From an uncultured Oscillospiraceae bacterium (lineage in GTDB: Bacteria > Bacillota > Clostridia > Oscillospirales > Oscillospiraceae): a stretch of DNA of 5,837 bases. Every line of letters starts with the position of its first letter. Within the stretch, counting starts at the first letter, position 1. The stretch is from assembly GCA_937915075.1 (NCBI GenBank), contig CALDMA010000206.1:1-5837 (forward strand), read 5' to 3'. Made by a program: the position numbers and the translations under genes. The notes below the pieces were generated by a model, which saw nothing but the letters and a program-made list of their open reading frames with translations, had not been told where the DNA came from and ran no database searches. Positions 1 to 5,006 of this stretch are shown piece by piece.

Positions 1-2
1 GC

Positions 3-149
3 GAGCGGTATTCCTGCAAATGGATTCGGTGGCTGCCGGATTTCAGTCTGCTCGTGGCGATCAAGTGGATCATGCTGGTGACGCTGCTCGGCTCGGTGGC
101 GCTGGCGGGGTGGTACAGCGTGGCAAAGATCCTCAGCCTGTTTCCATGA
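3..149 (+). CDS. C-terminal end of an unrecognised membrane protein (5' partial)
   Basis: Reading from base 3 gives 48 residues up to a TGA at 147-149; the gene starts before the window. The visible tail has a basic and aromatic stretch (ERYSCKWIRWLP), then a long hydrophobic segment (about residues 14-35, containing LLVAIKWIMLVTLLGSVALA), then a short end, YSVAKILSLFP. This is most simply a C-terminal membrane anchor. I chose this frame because it alone gives a coherent hydrophobic segment; the frame that is open further right gives a compositionally odd peptide here. Its stop overlaps the start of the next gene (ATGA at 146-149), which suggests an operon with translational coupling. Its position at the left of a recombinase-bearing region makes it a likely cargo or transfer gene of the mobile element, but I do not recognise the family. 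Confidence 0.6.
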   Translation, partial: ERYSCKWIRWLPDFSLLVAIKWIMLVTLLGSVALAGWYSVAKILSLFP

Positions 150-391
150 CGCCCCTGCTGCGTACCGGCGCGGCGGGGCTGGCAACACTCGGTCTGCTGC
201 TGGATGAGGAAAGCGGCGATGCCGAAGAGCAGCGTCGGCGCATCGAGGCCAGGATCGCCGCGGAGAACTTCGGCGCAGTGGTCGGACTTGCGGCAGGCGC
301 GGTTATCGTGGCAAAAGAAAAGCACGACGAACATGCTGCACAAAAGGAACAGGAAGAACAATCACATGGGCAAACGATGGGAGGGATATAG
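146..391 (+). CDS. Small unrecognised protein with hydrophobic segment, 81 aa
   Basis: An ATG at 146-148 overlaps the upstream stop (ATGA), giving 81 residues. Codons are strongly G/C-ending until about base 310, which supports this frame. The product has a hydrophobic N-terminal stretch (about residues 3-19, LLRTGAAGLATLGLLL), then a charged helix-like block (EEQRRRIEAR). A second alanine/glycine/valine-rich hydrophobic segment lies at about 43-56, followed by a very polar tail rich in Lys, Glu, His and Gln (KEKHDEHAAQKEQEEQ). This fits a small membrane-associated protein. There is no clear Shine-Dalgarno before 146, so translation probably depends on the upstream gene. The frame stays open leftward to an earlier ATG at 20, but that extension lies over the membrane-protein gene and reads as its shadow. 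A strong terminator follows 35 bases downstream, ending this transcription unit. Function is unknown. Confidence 0.55.
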   Translation: MTPLLRTGAAGLATLGLLLDEESGDAEEQRRRIEARIAAENFGAVVGLAAGAVIVAKEKHDEHAAQKEQEEQSHGQTMGGI

Positions 392-426
392 AAATCATGT
401 ATTCCCTGCCCTGAATCATACGGACG

Positions 427-457
427 AAAGAGACAGACCAAGTCGGTCTGTCTCTTT
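427..457 (+). terminator. Intrinsic terminator after the 81-aa gene
   Basis: A perfect 13-bp stem (AAAGAGACAGACC at 427-439 pairs with 445-457) closes a 5-base loop, AAGTC. The right arm ends in a T run (455-458) and the left arm starts with an A run, so it could work in both directions. It lies 35 bases after the stop of the preceding small gene and insulates the downstream recombinase unit from transcription from the left. Confidence 0.85.
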
Positions 458-487
458 TGCATAGGACAAGTTTCCTACAAATAAAAT
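457..487 (+). promoter_or_regulatory. Weak candidate promoter for the small gene and recombinase unit
   Basis: Between the terminator and the ribosome binding site at 499-508 lies an AT-rich stretch. A possible -35 is TTGCAT at 457-462 and a possible -10 is TAAAAT at 482-487, with a rather long spacing of 19. A short dyad, TAGGA (462-466) and TCCTA (473-477), sits between the boxes and could be an operator. The terminator on the left implies that a new promoter must lie here, but the boxes themselves are poor matches. Confidence 0.3.
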
Positions 488-498
488 ATTAGCACCAC

Positions 499-508
499 GG
501 GAGGTGAT
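499..508 (+). promoter_or_regulatory. Strong Shine-Dalgarno sequence without an obvious ATG
   Basis: GGGAGGTGAT at 499-508 is a near-complete complement of the 16S 3' end, yet no ATG follows at normal distance. Candidates are an in-frame ATT at 513 (8 bases after GGAGG) and a TTG at 517 (12 bases after). The ATT would extend the small protein that has its first ATG at 573. The TTG would open a 19-codon leader whose TGA (574-576) overlaps that ATG. The in-frame GTG at 504 lies inside the Shine-Dalgarno itself and is unlikely to be used. Confidence 0.6.
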
Positions 509-572
509 AGTTATTATTGTCCGCCCTTTCACTTACGATAGTGATGCGCACCTTGTTTCCGGCAGAAAAAAC

Positions 573-722
573 ATGATTAGAATCGAAAACCTTACCCCAC
601 AGCTCACCGCCGAGGAGTGCATAGAACAGCGGCGATGTATTGAGGAAGGTCTTTTCGAGGTCTTTATAAAATATGAAAAATACAATGAAAATGATAGCTA
701 TTTAGGAGCTGCTGCGGTATGA
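573..722 (+). CDS. Small acidic protein upstream of the recombinase, 49 aa (start uncertain)
   Basis: From ATG 573 the frame gives 49 residues: a short strand-like start (MIRIENLTPQ), then a likely amphipathic helix rich in Glu with two Cys (LTAEECIEQRRCIEEGLFEVF). A polar Tyr/Asn/Lys stretch follows and the end is LGAAAV. The frame is open back to a GTG at 504, and the strong Shine-Dalgarno at 499-508 suggests that translation begins near 513-517. The real product may therefore be about 69 aa, or 49 aa coupled to a short leader. Base composition is clearly AT-richer than the genes on either side of the element. The last codons form the left arm of a terminator-like hairpin, and the recombinase starts 45 bases after the stop. 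This points to a co-transcribed regulatory or accessory role, for example control of the recombinase or of its direction. I see no helix-turn-helix and do not recognise the family. Confidence 0.5.
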   Translation: MIRIENLTPQLTAEECIEQRRCIEEGLFEVFIKYEKYNENDSYLGAAAV

Positions 723-744
723 TGTACCTGTCAGCAGCTCTTTT
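706..744 (+). terminator. Terminator-like hairpin (possible attenuator) before the recombinase
   Basis: GAGCTGCTG (706-714) and CAGCAGCTC (732-740) are perfect 9-bp inverted repeats around a 17-base loop, followed by TTTT (741-744). The left arm lies in the last codons of the small gene and the loop holds its stop codon (720-722). The hairpin ends before the recombinase Shine-Dalgarno (754-760). The T run is short, so termination would be partial. A ribosome finishing the small gene would cover the left arm, which is the geometry of translation-dependent attenuation. Confidence 0.5.
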
Positions 745-753
745 CTATGAGAG

Positions 754-760
754 AAAGGAG
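754..760 (+). promoter_or_regulatory. Ribosome binding site fixing the recombinase start
   Basis: AAAGGAG at 754-760 lies 7 bases before ATG 768. This decides for 768 rather than the in-frame ATG at 747, which would put the Shine-Dalgarno inside the gene. The protein then starts MNAIYARQS, with the catalytic motif at the usual distance from the N terminus. Confidence 0.85.
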
Positions 761-767
761 CTACAAA

Positions 768-2261
768 ATGAACGCAATCTACGCAAGACAATCCGTTGAC
801 AGAGCCGATAGCATTTCCATCGAAAGCCAAATCGAGTTCTGCCAATACGAAATGAGAGGTGAACAGTACAAGGTCTATACCGACAGAGGTTACAGCGGTA
901 AAAATACAGACCGTCCGGCCTTTGTGGAAATGATGAACGACATCGAAAATGGAGTGATCGGTAAGGTCGTTGTTTATAAGCTGGACCGTATCAGCCGTTC
1001 TATTCTTGACTTCTCCAATATGATGGAGCAATTTGGAAAGCACAAAGTTGAGTTCATATCCACGACGGAAAAGTTCGACACCTCCTCACCTATGGGGCGC
1101 GCCATGCTCAACATCTGCATCGTATTCGCACAACTGGAACGGGAAACCATTCAAAAGCGTGTGGCAGATGCCTACTACTCCCGCAGTCAAAAAAGTTTTT
1201 ATATGGGCGGCAGAGTTCCGTATGGGTTTAGGCTGATTCCAACGACCATCGAGGGTATTAAGACCTCCATGTATGAGATCAACGCAGAGGAAGCAGAGCA
1301 GGTGCAATTGATCTATGAGCTCTACTCCAAGCCGGAATGTTCTTACGGCGACATCATCCGCTACTTTCAGGCCCACGGCATTCTCAAAAACGGAAAGCCG
1401 TGGGGACGCACACGCCTTGCAGACATCCTGCGGAATCCCATCTATGTTCGTGCGGACCCATCCGTTTATGAGTTCTATCGTGACCAAGGTGCGATCATGG
1501 CAAATGACCCTGCCGATTTTATCGGTACGAACGGGTGCTACTACTACAAGGGACAGGACTCCACCGGACGCAAGCAAATGAATTTGGAAGGCAACCATTT
1601 GGTACTGGCTCCGCATGAAGGTATTATCTCCTCTGACCTGTGGCTGAAATGCCGCGCAAAGTGCTTGGAAGCGCAACAGATCAAGCCGTATCAAAAGGCC
1701 AAGAACACATGGCTGGCCGGAAAAATCAAATGCGGAGCCTGCGGGTATGCTTTGGTGGATAAGCATTACTCGACCACACGCTCTCGCTACCTCCTCTGCT
1801 CGAACAAAATGAACTCCAAAGCCTGCGAGGGTCCCGGAACGATCTACACCGACGAGTTTGAGCAAATAATCTATAATGAAATGCGAAAAAAGATGGCTCA
1901 ATTCAAAAAACTCAGGAGATGTAAAGGAAAACGCGTTAACCCTGAGCTGACGACGCTGAATGTTCAACTTACGCAAGTAGAAACGGAGATCAGCTCTCTG
2001 ATGGATCGCCTGTCGGCTGCGGACGATACCCTGTTTCGTTACATCAGCGGGCGCATCAAAGAACTGGATGGAAAAAAGCAGGAGCTGATGAAGCGTATCT
2101 CTGAACGGAAGTTGCACAAGGAAGCGGACTATACGGAGATCAATAATCACCTGACTATGTGGGGCGAATTGAGCTTCGACGATAAACGGCAGACGGTGGA
2201 TCAACTCATCCGCGTCATCTATGCTACCAGCGATTCCATTCGGATCGAATGGCGCATTTAA
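768..2261 (+). CDS. Large serine recombinase (site-specific integrase of a mobile element), 497 aa
   Basis: This is a complete large serine recombinase, the class that cuts att sites through a phosphoserine link and integrates or excises phages and conjugative or mobilisable elements. The N-terminal resolvase-like catalytic domain (about 1-140) shows the YARQS motif with Arg7 and nucleophile Ser9, the DRGYSGKNTDRPAF segment, KLDRISR (71-77) and LERETIQKR (123-131). The recombinase DNA-binding domain begins near GGRVPYGF (148-154) and includes LRNPIY (221-226). A zinc ribbon follows, with Cys322, Cys325, Cys344 and Cys353. A predicted coiled coil spans about 397-450, as used by these enzymes for synapsis control, and the C-terminal segment ends in IRIEWRI. 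Length and domain order are normal and no catalytic residue is missing, so it is probably active. It is the last gene before the GC-rich chromosomal DNA, the usual place for such an integrase next to its att site. Its AT-richer, less biased codons differ from the genes to its right and support horizontal origin. Confidence 0.95.
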   Translation: MNAIYARQSVDRADSISIESQIEFCQYEMRGEQYKVYTDRGYSGKNTDRPAFVEMMNDIENGVIGKVVVYKLDRISRSILDFSNMMEQFGKHKVEFISTTEKFDTSSPMGRAMLNICIVFAQLERETIQKRVADAYYSRSQKSFYMGGRVPYGFRLIPTTIEGIKTSMYEINAEEAEQVQLIYELYSKPECSYGDIIRYFQAHGILKNGKPWGRTRLADILRNPIYVRADPSVYEFYRDQGAIMANDPADFIGTNGCYYYKGQDSTGRKQMNLEGNHLVLAPHEGIISSDLWLKCRAKCLEAQQIKPYQKAKNTWLAGKIKCGACGYALVDKHYSTTRSRYLLCSNKMNSKACEGPGTIYTDEFEQIIYNEMRKKMAQFKKLRRCKGKRVNPELTTLNVQLTQVETEISSLMDRLSAADDTLFRYISGRIKELDGKKQELMKRISERKLHKEADYTEINNHLTMWGELSFDDKRQTVDQLIRVIYATSDSIRIEWRI

Positions 2262-2291
2262 GCAAGTACAGCTACTCCATCTTGTACGCTT
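2260..2291. other. Candidate attachment-site junction of the serine recombinase element
   Basis: An imperfect dyad lies just after the recombinase stop: AAGCAAGTACA (2260-2270) faces TGTACGCTT (2283-2291) across 12 bases, GTACA/TGTAC and AAGC/GCTT being the matching parts. Large serine recombinases use imperfectly symmetric att sites of roughly this size next to their gene. The switch to G/C-rich codons occurs within or at the edge of this dyad. The crossover dinucleotide cannot be fixed without the other end or an empty site. Confidence 0.3.
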
Positions 2292-2370
2292 CGGCGAGGG
2301 GCTGCGGCTTGCCAGGGAAAAGCTCGACGAGAAGAACGTCTACTTCGTCAACCCCGGCTTCGACCGATAA
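2287..2370 (+). pseudogene. 3' remnant of a chromosomal gene interrupted by the element
   Basis: From 2287 to the TAA at 2368-2370 this frame has almost only C or G at third codon positions and gives a normal-looking protein end, with the terminal residues EKLDEKNVYFVNPGFDR. Upstream in the same frame (2263-2286) the codons lose that bias and there is no start codon or Shine-Dalgarno, so it is the tail of a longer gene whose front is missing. A terminator-like hairpin starts three bases after the stop, as expected for a genuine gene end. The short stretch 2261-2287 is also rich in C/G-ending codons, but one base out of frame with this remnant, reading SKYSYSILY. A frameshift in an already damaged gene is therefore possible. 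I do not recognise the protein. The 5' part should lie beyond the other end of the element. Confidence 0.5.
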
Positions 2371-2373
2371 AGG

Positions 2374-2407
2374 AACGGGAGGGCGTCCCTGCGGACGTCC
2401 TCCCGTT
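2374..2407. terminator. Bidirectional terminator between the gene remnant and the LuxR regulator
   Basis: A 15-bp stem pairs 2374-2388 (AACGGGAGGGCGTCC) with 2393-2407. It has one G-T wobble and a 4-base loop, CTGC. It begins three bases after the TAA of the rightward remnant and ends one base before the stop codon of the leftward regulator gene, so both converging genes can share it. The T tracts are short on each side (CCTTTA reading leftward, GGCCTTTT reading rightward), but the stem is very GC-rich. Confidence 0.65.
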
Positions 2408-2408
2408 G

Positions 2409-4889
2409 TCAGGCCTTTTGCGCGAGCAGCTCCGCGAGCCGCCTGCGCTTTGTGCGGGGGTCGCCCTCGATGTGGAGCTTGGAATAGATCCGGTTTACAT
2501 ATTGCTTGACGCTGCCCTCGGAGAGAAACAGCTTTTCCGCGATCTCCCGGTTGGATAGCCGCTGTGCCATCAGGCCGACCAGCGCATATTCCCGCTCCGT
2601 CAGCGCGGTGAACGCCGCGGGGCGGACTGTCCCGTTCTGCCGCCGCTCCCCTGCCTCGCCCAGCGCGAGCACCCGTTCCGTGAACGCGGTCTGCGGTCCT
2701 GCGGTGAGCAGCGGCTTGAGAGAGCGATAGTTTTCCGCAAACGGCATCACGATGCCGTCCGGCGCGGCGTCGGCAAGCGCCTGCATGAGCAGCACGCGAG
2801 CCTCGCCGTGCTTGCCCAGCCGCTCATAGGCCGACGCGGTCTGAAGGCGAACGTGCAGCGCGACGAGCGCGTAGTGCATTCCCTCGCACAGGGCGAGCAG
2901 ACCCTCGCTGCGGCCGATCACCTTGGCGTAAGCGCCCTGGGCAAGGTACACCTGATTCTCGATCATCTCGATCATCGGCCGGCCCGGCGCGAGGATGCTG
3001 ACCGAGGCGAGGCGGTGCTCCGCAAAGACCTCCGGAATGTGCTCCGTCTCGCCCGACAGGGCGTGACAGTAAGCGCTGACGGCGTTCCAGAGCTTGAGCC
3101 ACGAGGCGTTGTGATGCCGCAGCAGCTCCGCGCGGCGCTCGGCAAAGCTGCGGTGCGGCCCGACCTCCGCGTACCGGGAGAGGCGCTGCGCGAGGAAGTC
3201 GCAGCAGAGCGCCATATTCTCCTGCCCGTTGCCCTCGATCTGTGCGTAGGCGCTCTCCAGCGCGATGTGCGCGTCGGTAAAGCGTCCCTGCACAAAGGCC
3301 GCCTCGGCGCGCATGATGGTCTCCGCGCCCTGACCGTGGCCGTTGGTGATCTTATAGTAGTGCGGCATACATTCGGCCATCTCAGCAAGCTCGCCCGCAA
3401 GCTCGCCCGAGGCCCGGTAGAACATCATCAGCACGGACGGCGAACCGAAGGTCCAGCCGCCGCTCGAGCGGATGCTGATGGCGGGACGGGACATCTGCGC
3501 GCTAGCGCTGCGGTGCAGACGGCTCATGGCGCTGATGTCGTTATAGCAGAGAAAGCTCATGATAAGGTCGCATTCGCCCAGCAGATCACCGCGCTCCTCC
3601 GCGGGCAGCTCGGGATGCTCTTCGATGGCAGTGAGCAGGAGCGCCTTGAGCTCCAGCATTTTCGGAATATTGCGCCAGTTGAACATGCTGCGCATCAGCA
3701 CCAGAAGCGCGAATGGGTGCGCCTTCAGAGCATCGGCGGGACATTCGTCGAGAGCGGCCGGCACCTCCGACGGGGGCAGCGACGCGAGCAGGATGCCCGC
3801 ATCCTCCTGCACCACGCGCAGCAGCGCGTCGTAGTCCCCGCAGCGCCGGTAGGCCGCCATGGCGTGAAGATACTGCCCTCGCCCCTCGTACCATGCGCCG
3901 TAGCGCTCCCGGCAGCGCCGCTGCGTCTCCGCGTCCAGCGTCCGGAAGGCGCGCTCCGCGCATTCCTTCATCATGTGGTGGAAGCGGTAGGTCACGCCGT
4001 CCGGCAGACGCTTGACAAAGGCGTTCTGCGCGGTCAGCACGGCGAGCAGCTCCTCCGCGTCGGCGTCCCCGGTGACAAAGCGCGCCATTTCCGCGGTGAA
4101 TTCGTCGGCAAGACCCATCACCGCGAGAAATTCCCGCTGCCGCGGCGGCAGCGGCTCGATCATGGCGGCGGTGAACATGGTGAAAATATCGGAATCGCGT
4201 TCGGGCAGCGCCCCATGCTCGGAGAGCGTCCGCAGGTTCAGGTAGACGGCGGAGAACCAGCCCTCGCTGGAGTAGAGCAGCGATTCCACCTGCGCGTCGG
4301 AAAGCTCCGTGCCGCAGCGGTGCGCGTAAACAGCCAGCTCCGTGTGGTTCAGCCGCAGCTGCTCCGTGCCGAGCCGGTAGACCCTTGCCCCCAGCCGGAC
4401 GATCTCCGCGGCGGGCAGAAAGCGGTCGCGGCTGGCGATGATCAGGTGGACGTTGGCGGGCAGACGGCCCGCGAGCATACAGAGAAAGGCGGTCACGCGG
4501 CGGTCTGTGAGCAGGTGAAAATCGTCGATGAACAGATAGCAGGGCGTGTCCCCCGCCAGCTCATGGCAGAGATCGTCCGCCAGCAGAGCGCCGCCGGCGG
4601 CGTCCGTGGGACAGGCATACTCCCGCAGCAGGTCGATGCCCGCGCGGGCAAAGGCGTCCTGCGCGCTCCGCCAGAAGATCGCAAGGTTGTCGGAATACAC
4701 GCTGATGCGGACGACGCGCAGCGGCCCGGCCTTTGCGTGCTCCTCCAGATACCAGTTCACCGCGGTGGTCTTTCCGTAGCCCATCGGGGCGACCACGGTG
4801 GTCAGCGCGCAGCGGGAGATCGGCCGCAGGCTCTCCTGCAGCCGCTCGGATATGTAGATGGTGTTCAGCTTCCACTTTGGCTTCGGCAT
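2409..4889 (-). CDS. LuxR-family ATP-dependent transcriptional regulator (MalT/STAND type), 826 aa
   Basis: A cytoplasmic one-component regulator of the MalT-like LuxR (LAL/STAND) type; such proteins bind ATP and an inducer, oligomerise and activate transcription. The N-terminal NTPase has Walker A (APMGYGKTT, 34-42), Walker B (YLFIDDFH, 118-125) and IIASRDR (150-156), followed by the winged-helix/arm region with YRFHHMMKE (301-309). Residues about 320-740 are helical repeats of TPR type, the usual effector-binding part. Inside it, WTFGSPS (479-485) and MPHYYKITNGHGQGAE (508-523) stand out as a Gly/aromatic-rich module that I recall, without being able to check, as typical of a clostridial subfamily. 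The C-terminal LuxR helix-turn-helix runs from LTEREY (763) through LSNREIAEKLFLSEGSVKQ to SKLHI. The start is set by GGAGG (4897-4901) 7 bases before the ATG. Length is slightly below MalT (about 900). The inducer and target genes are not shown by the sequence. It is not obviously in one operon with the lipoprotein gene upstream, because a terminator lies between them. Confidence 0.92.
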   Translation of the reverse strand: MPKPKWKLNTIYISERLQESLRPISRCALTTVVAPMGYGKTTAVNWYLEEHAKAGPLRVVRISVYSDNLAIFWRSAQDAFARAGIDLLREYACPTDAAGGALLADDLCHELAGDTPCYLFIDDFHLLTDRRVTAFLCMLAGRLPANVHLIIASRDRFLPAAEIVRLGARVYRLGTEQLRLNHTELAVYAHRCGTELSDAQVESLLYSSEGWFSAVYLNLRTLSEHGALPERDSDIFTMFTAAMIEPLPPRQREFLAVMGLADEFTAEMARFVTGDADAEELLAVLTAQNAFVKRLPDGVTYRFHHMMKECAERAFRTLDAETQRRCRERYGAWYEGRGQYLHAMAAYRRCGDYDALLRVVQEDAGILLASLPPSEVPAALDECPADALKAHPFALLVLMRSMFNWRNIPKMLELKALLLTAIEEHPELPAEERGDLLGECDLIMSFLCYNDISAMSRLHRSASAQMSRPAISIRSSGGWTFGSPSVLMMFYRASGELAGELAEMAECMPHYYKITNGHGQGAETIMRAEAAFVQGRFTDAHIALESAYAQIEGNGQENMALCCDFLAQRLSRYAEVGPHRSFAERRAELLRHHNASWLKLWNAVSAYCHALSGETEHIPEVFAEHRLASVSILAPGRPMIEMIENQVYLAQGAYAKVIGRSEGLLALCEGMHYALVALHVRLQTASAYERLGKHGEARVLLMQALADAAPDGIVMPFAENYRSLKPLLTAGPQTAFTERVLALGEAGERRQNGTVRPAAFTALTEREYALVGLMAQRLSNREIAEKLFLSEGSVKQYVNRIYSKLHIEGDPRTKRRRLAELLAQKA

Positions 4890-4896
4890 GGCGCGT

Positions 4897-4901
4897 CCTC
4901 C
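4897..4901 (-). promoter_or_regulatory. Ribosome binding site of the LuxR regulator
   Basis: On the minus strand GGAGG lies 7 bases before the ATG at 4889. This supports that start over any downstream Met. Confidence 0.8.
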
Positions 4902-4909
4902 GTGCGGTG

Positions 4910-4926
4910 ATGTGATCTGACCACAT
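4910..4926. promoter_or_regulatory. 17-bp palindrome, candidate operator of the LuxR gene
   Basis: ATGTGATCTGACCACAT at 4910-4926 is symmetric about 4918 with only one mismatched pair (5 of 5 outer pairs and 2 of 3 inner pairs match). It lies directly downstream of the -10-like box at 4927-4932, so a bound protein would cover the transcription start and the early 5' UTR. That position fits a repressor or autoregulatory site. The half-site ATGTGRTC resembles CRP-like half-sites only loosely, and the spacing differs by one base, so no regulator is named. Confidence 0.4.
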
Positions 4927-4932
4927 TTTATA
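4927..4932 (-). promoter_or_regulatory. Candidate -10 box of the LuxR regulator
   Basis: Reading the minus strand, TATAAA (4932 to 4927) lies about 38 bases before the start codon and is the only AT-rich hexamer in this GC-rich leader. A -35 is poor: TTGCGG (4953 to 4948) would leave a spacing of only 15. The promoter may need an activator or another sigma factor. Confidence 0.45.
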
Positions 4933-4961
4933 CGAAAACCGGCCCGTCCGCAAGCGGCAAA

Positions 4962-4996
4962 AAGAAAAGAGGAATGCGCGGCATTCCTCTTTTCTT
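4962..4996 (-). terminator. Intrinsic terminator of the lipoprotein gene
   Basis: A perfect 16-bp stem (4962-4977 with 4981-4996) has a 3-base loop, GCG. Reading leftward it lies 10 bases after the lipoprotein stop codon and its last arm ends in a T-rich run (TCTTTTCTTTTT), a textbook intrinsic terminator. It separates the lipoprotein transcript from the LuxR gene and lies just upstream of the candidate LuxR promoter. Confidence 0.9.
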
Positions 4997-5006
4997 CTCA
5001 GCTGCT

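Larger units (their letters stand above)
1..2275. mobile_element. Right end of an integrated element carrying a serine recombinase (left end outside the window)
   Basis: All genes here read towards the right and the last is a large serine recombinase. Directly after its stop the base and codon pattern changes to strongly G/C-rich DNA and a truncated coding remnant appears. This is the usual layout of an integrative or mobilisable element end. No relaxase, transfer ATPase or second boundary is visible, so the type and size of element cannot be given, and the right boundary near 2275 is an estimate within about 20 bases. That the stretch 1-391 belongs to the element rests only on its being on the same side of the recombinase. 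Confidence 0.55.

Noticed and set aside
20..145. N-terminal extension of the 81-aa gene to an ATG at 20
   Set aside because: This stretch overlaps the membrane-protein tail, where another frame gives a proper hydrophobic segment, and the extension reads as a Gly/Arg-rich shadow. The ATGA overlap at 146 gives a better start.
427..457. CRISPR-like repeat or small RNA
   Set aside because: The palindrome is single-copy, with a T run on its 3' side and a position right after a gene, which fits a terminator. No repeat-spacer array exists in the window.
204..464. An 86-codon + strand frame running into the terminator
   Set aside because: The frame lacks the C/G-ending codon pattern, overlaps the 81-aa gene and runs through the hairpin at 427-457, so it is a shadow.
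1086..2204. A 372-codon open frame on the - strand
   Set aside because: It is antisense to the recombinase, which has all its catalytic and zinc-ribbon residues; the antisense product shows no recognisable motif and no ribosome binding site.
2249..2509. An 86-codon + strand frame crossing the junction, terminator and LuxR 3' end
   Set aside because: Only its first part (about 2261-2287) has sensible codons; the rest is Arg/Pro/Ala-rich shadow of the LuxR gene. Treated as possible remnant sequence, not a gene.
2808..4910. A 700-codon open frame on the + strand
   Set aside because: It lies antisense to the LuxR regulator. Its product is a low-complexity Arg/His/Gly/Ala/Val-rich string with no domain, and long antisense frames are expected in GC-rich genes. 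The minus-strand protein has clear Walker and helix-turn-helix motifs.
4910..4926. CRP binding site
   Set aside because: The palindrome resembles TGTGA-N6-TCACA, but the spacing is one base short and one half-site is imperfect, so only an unnamed operator is proposed.
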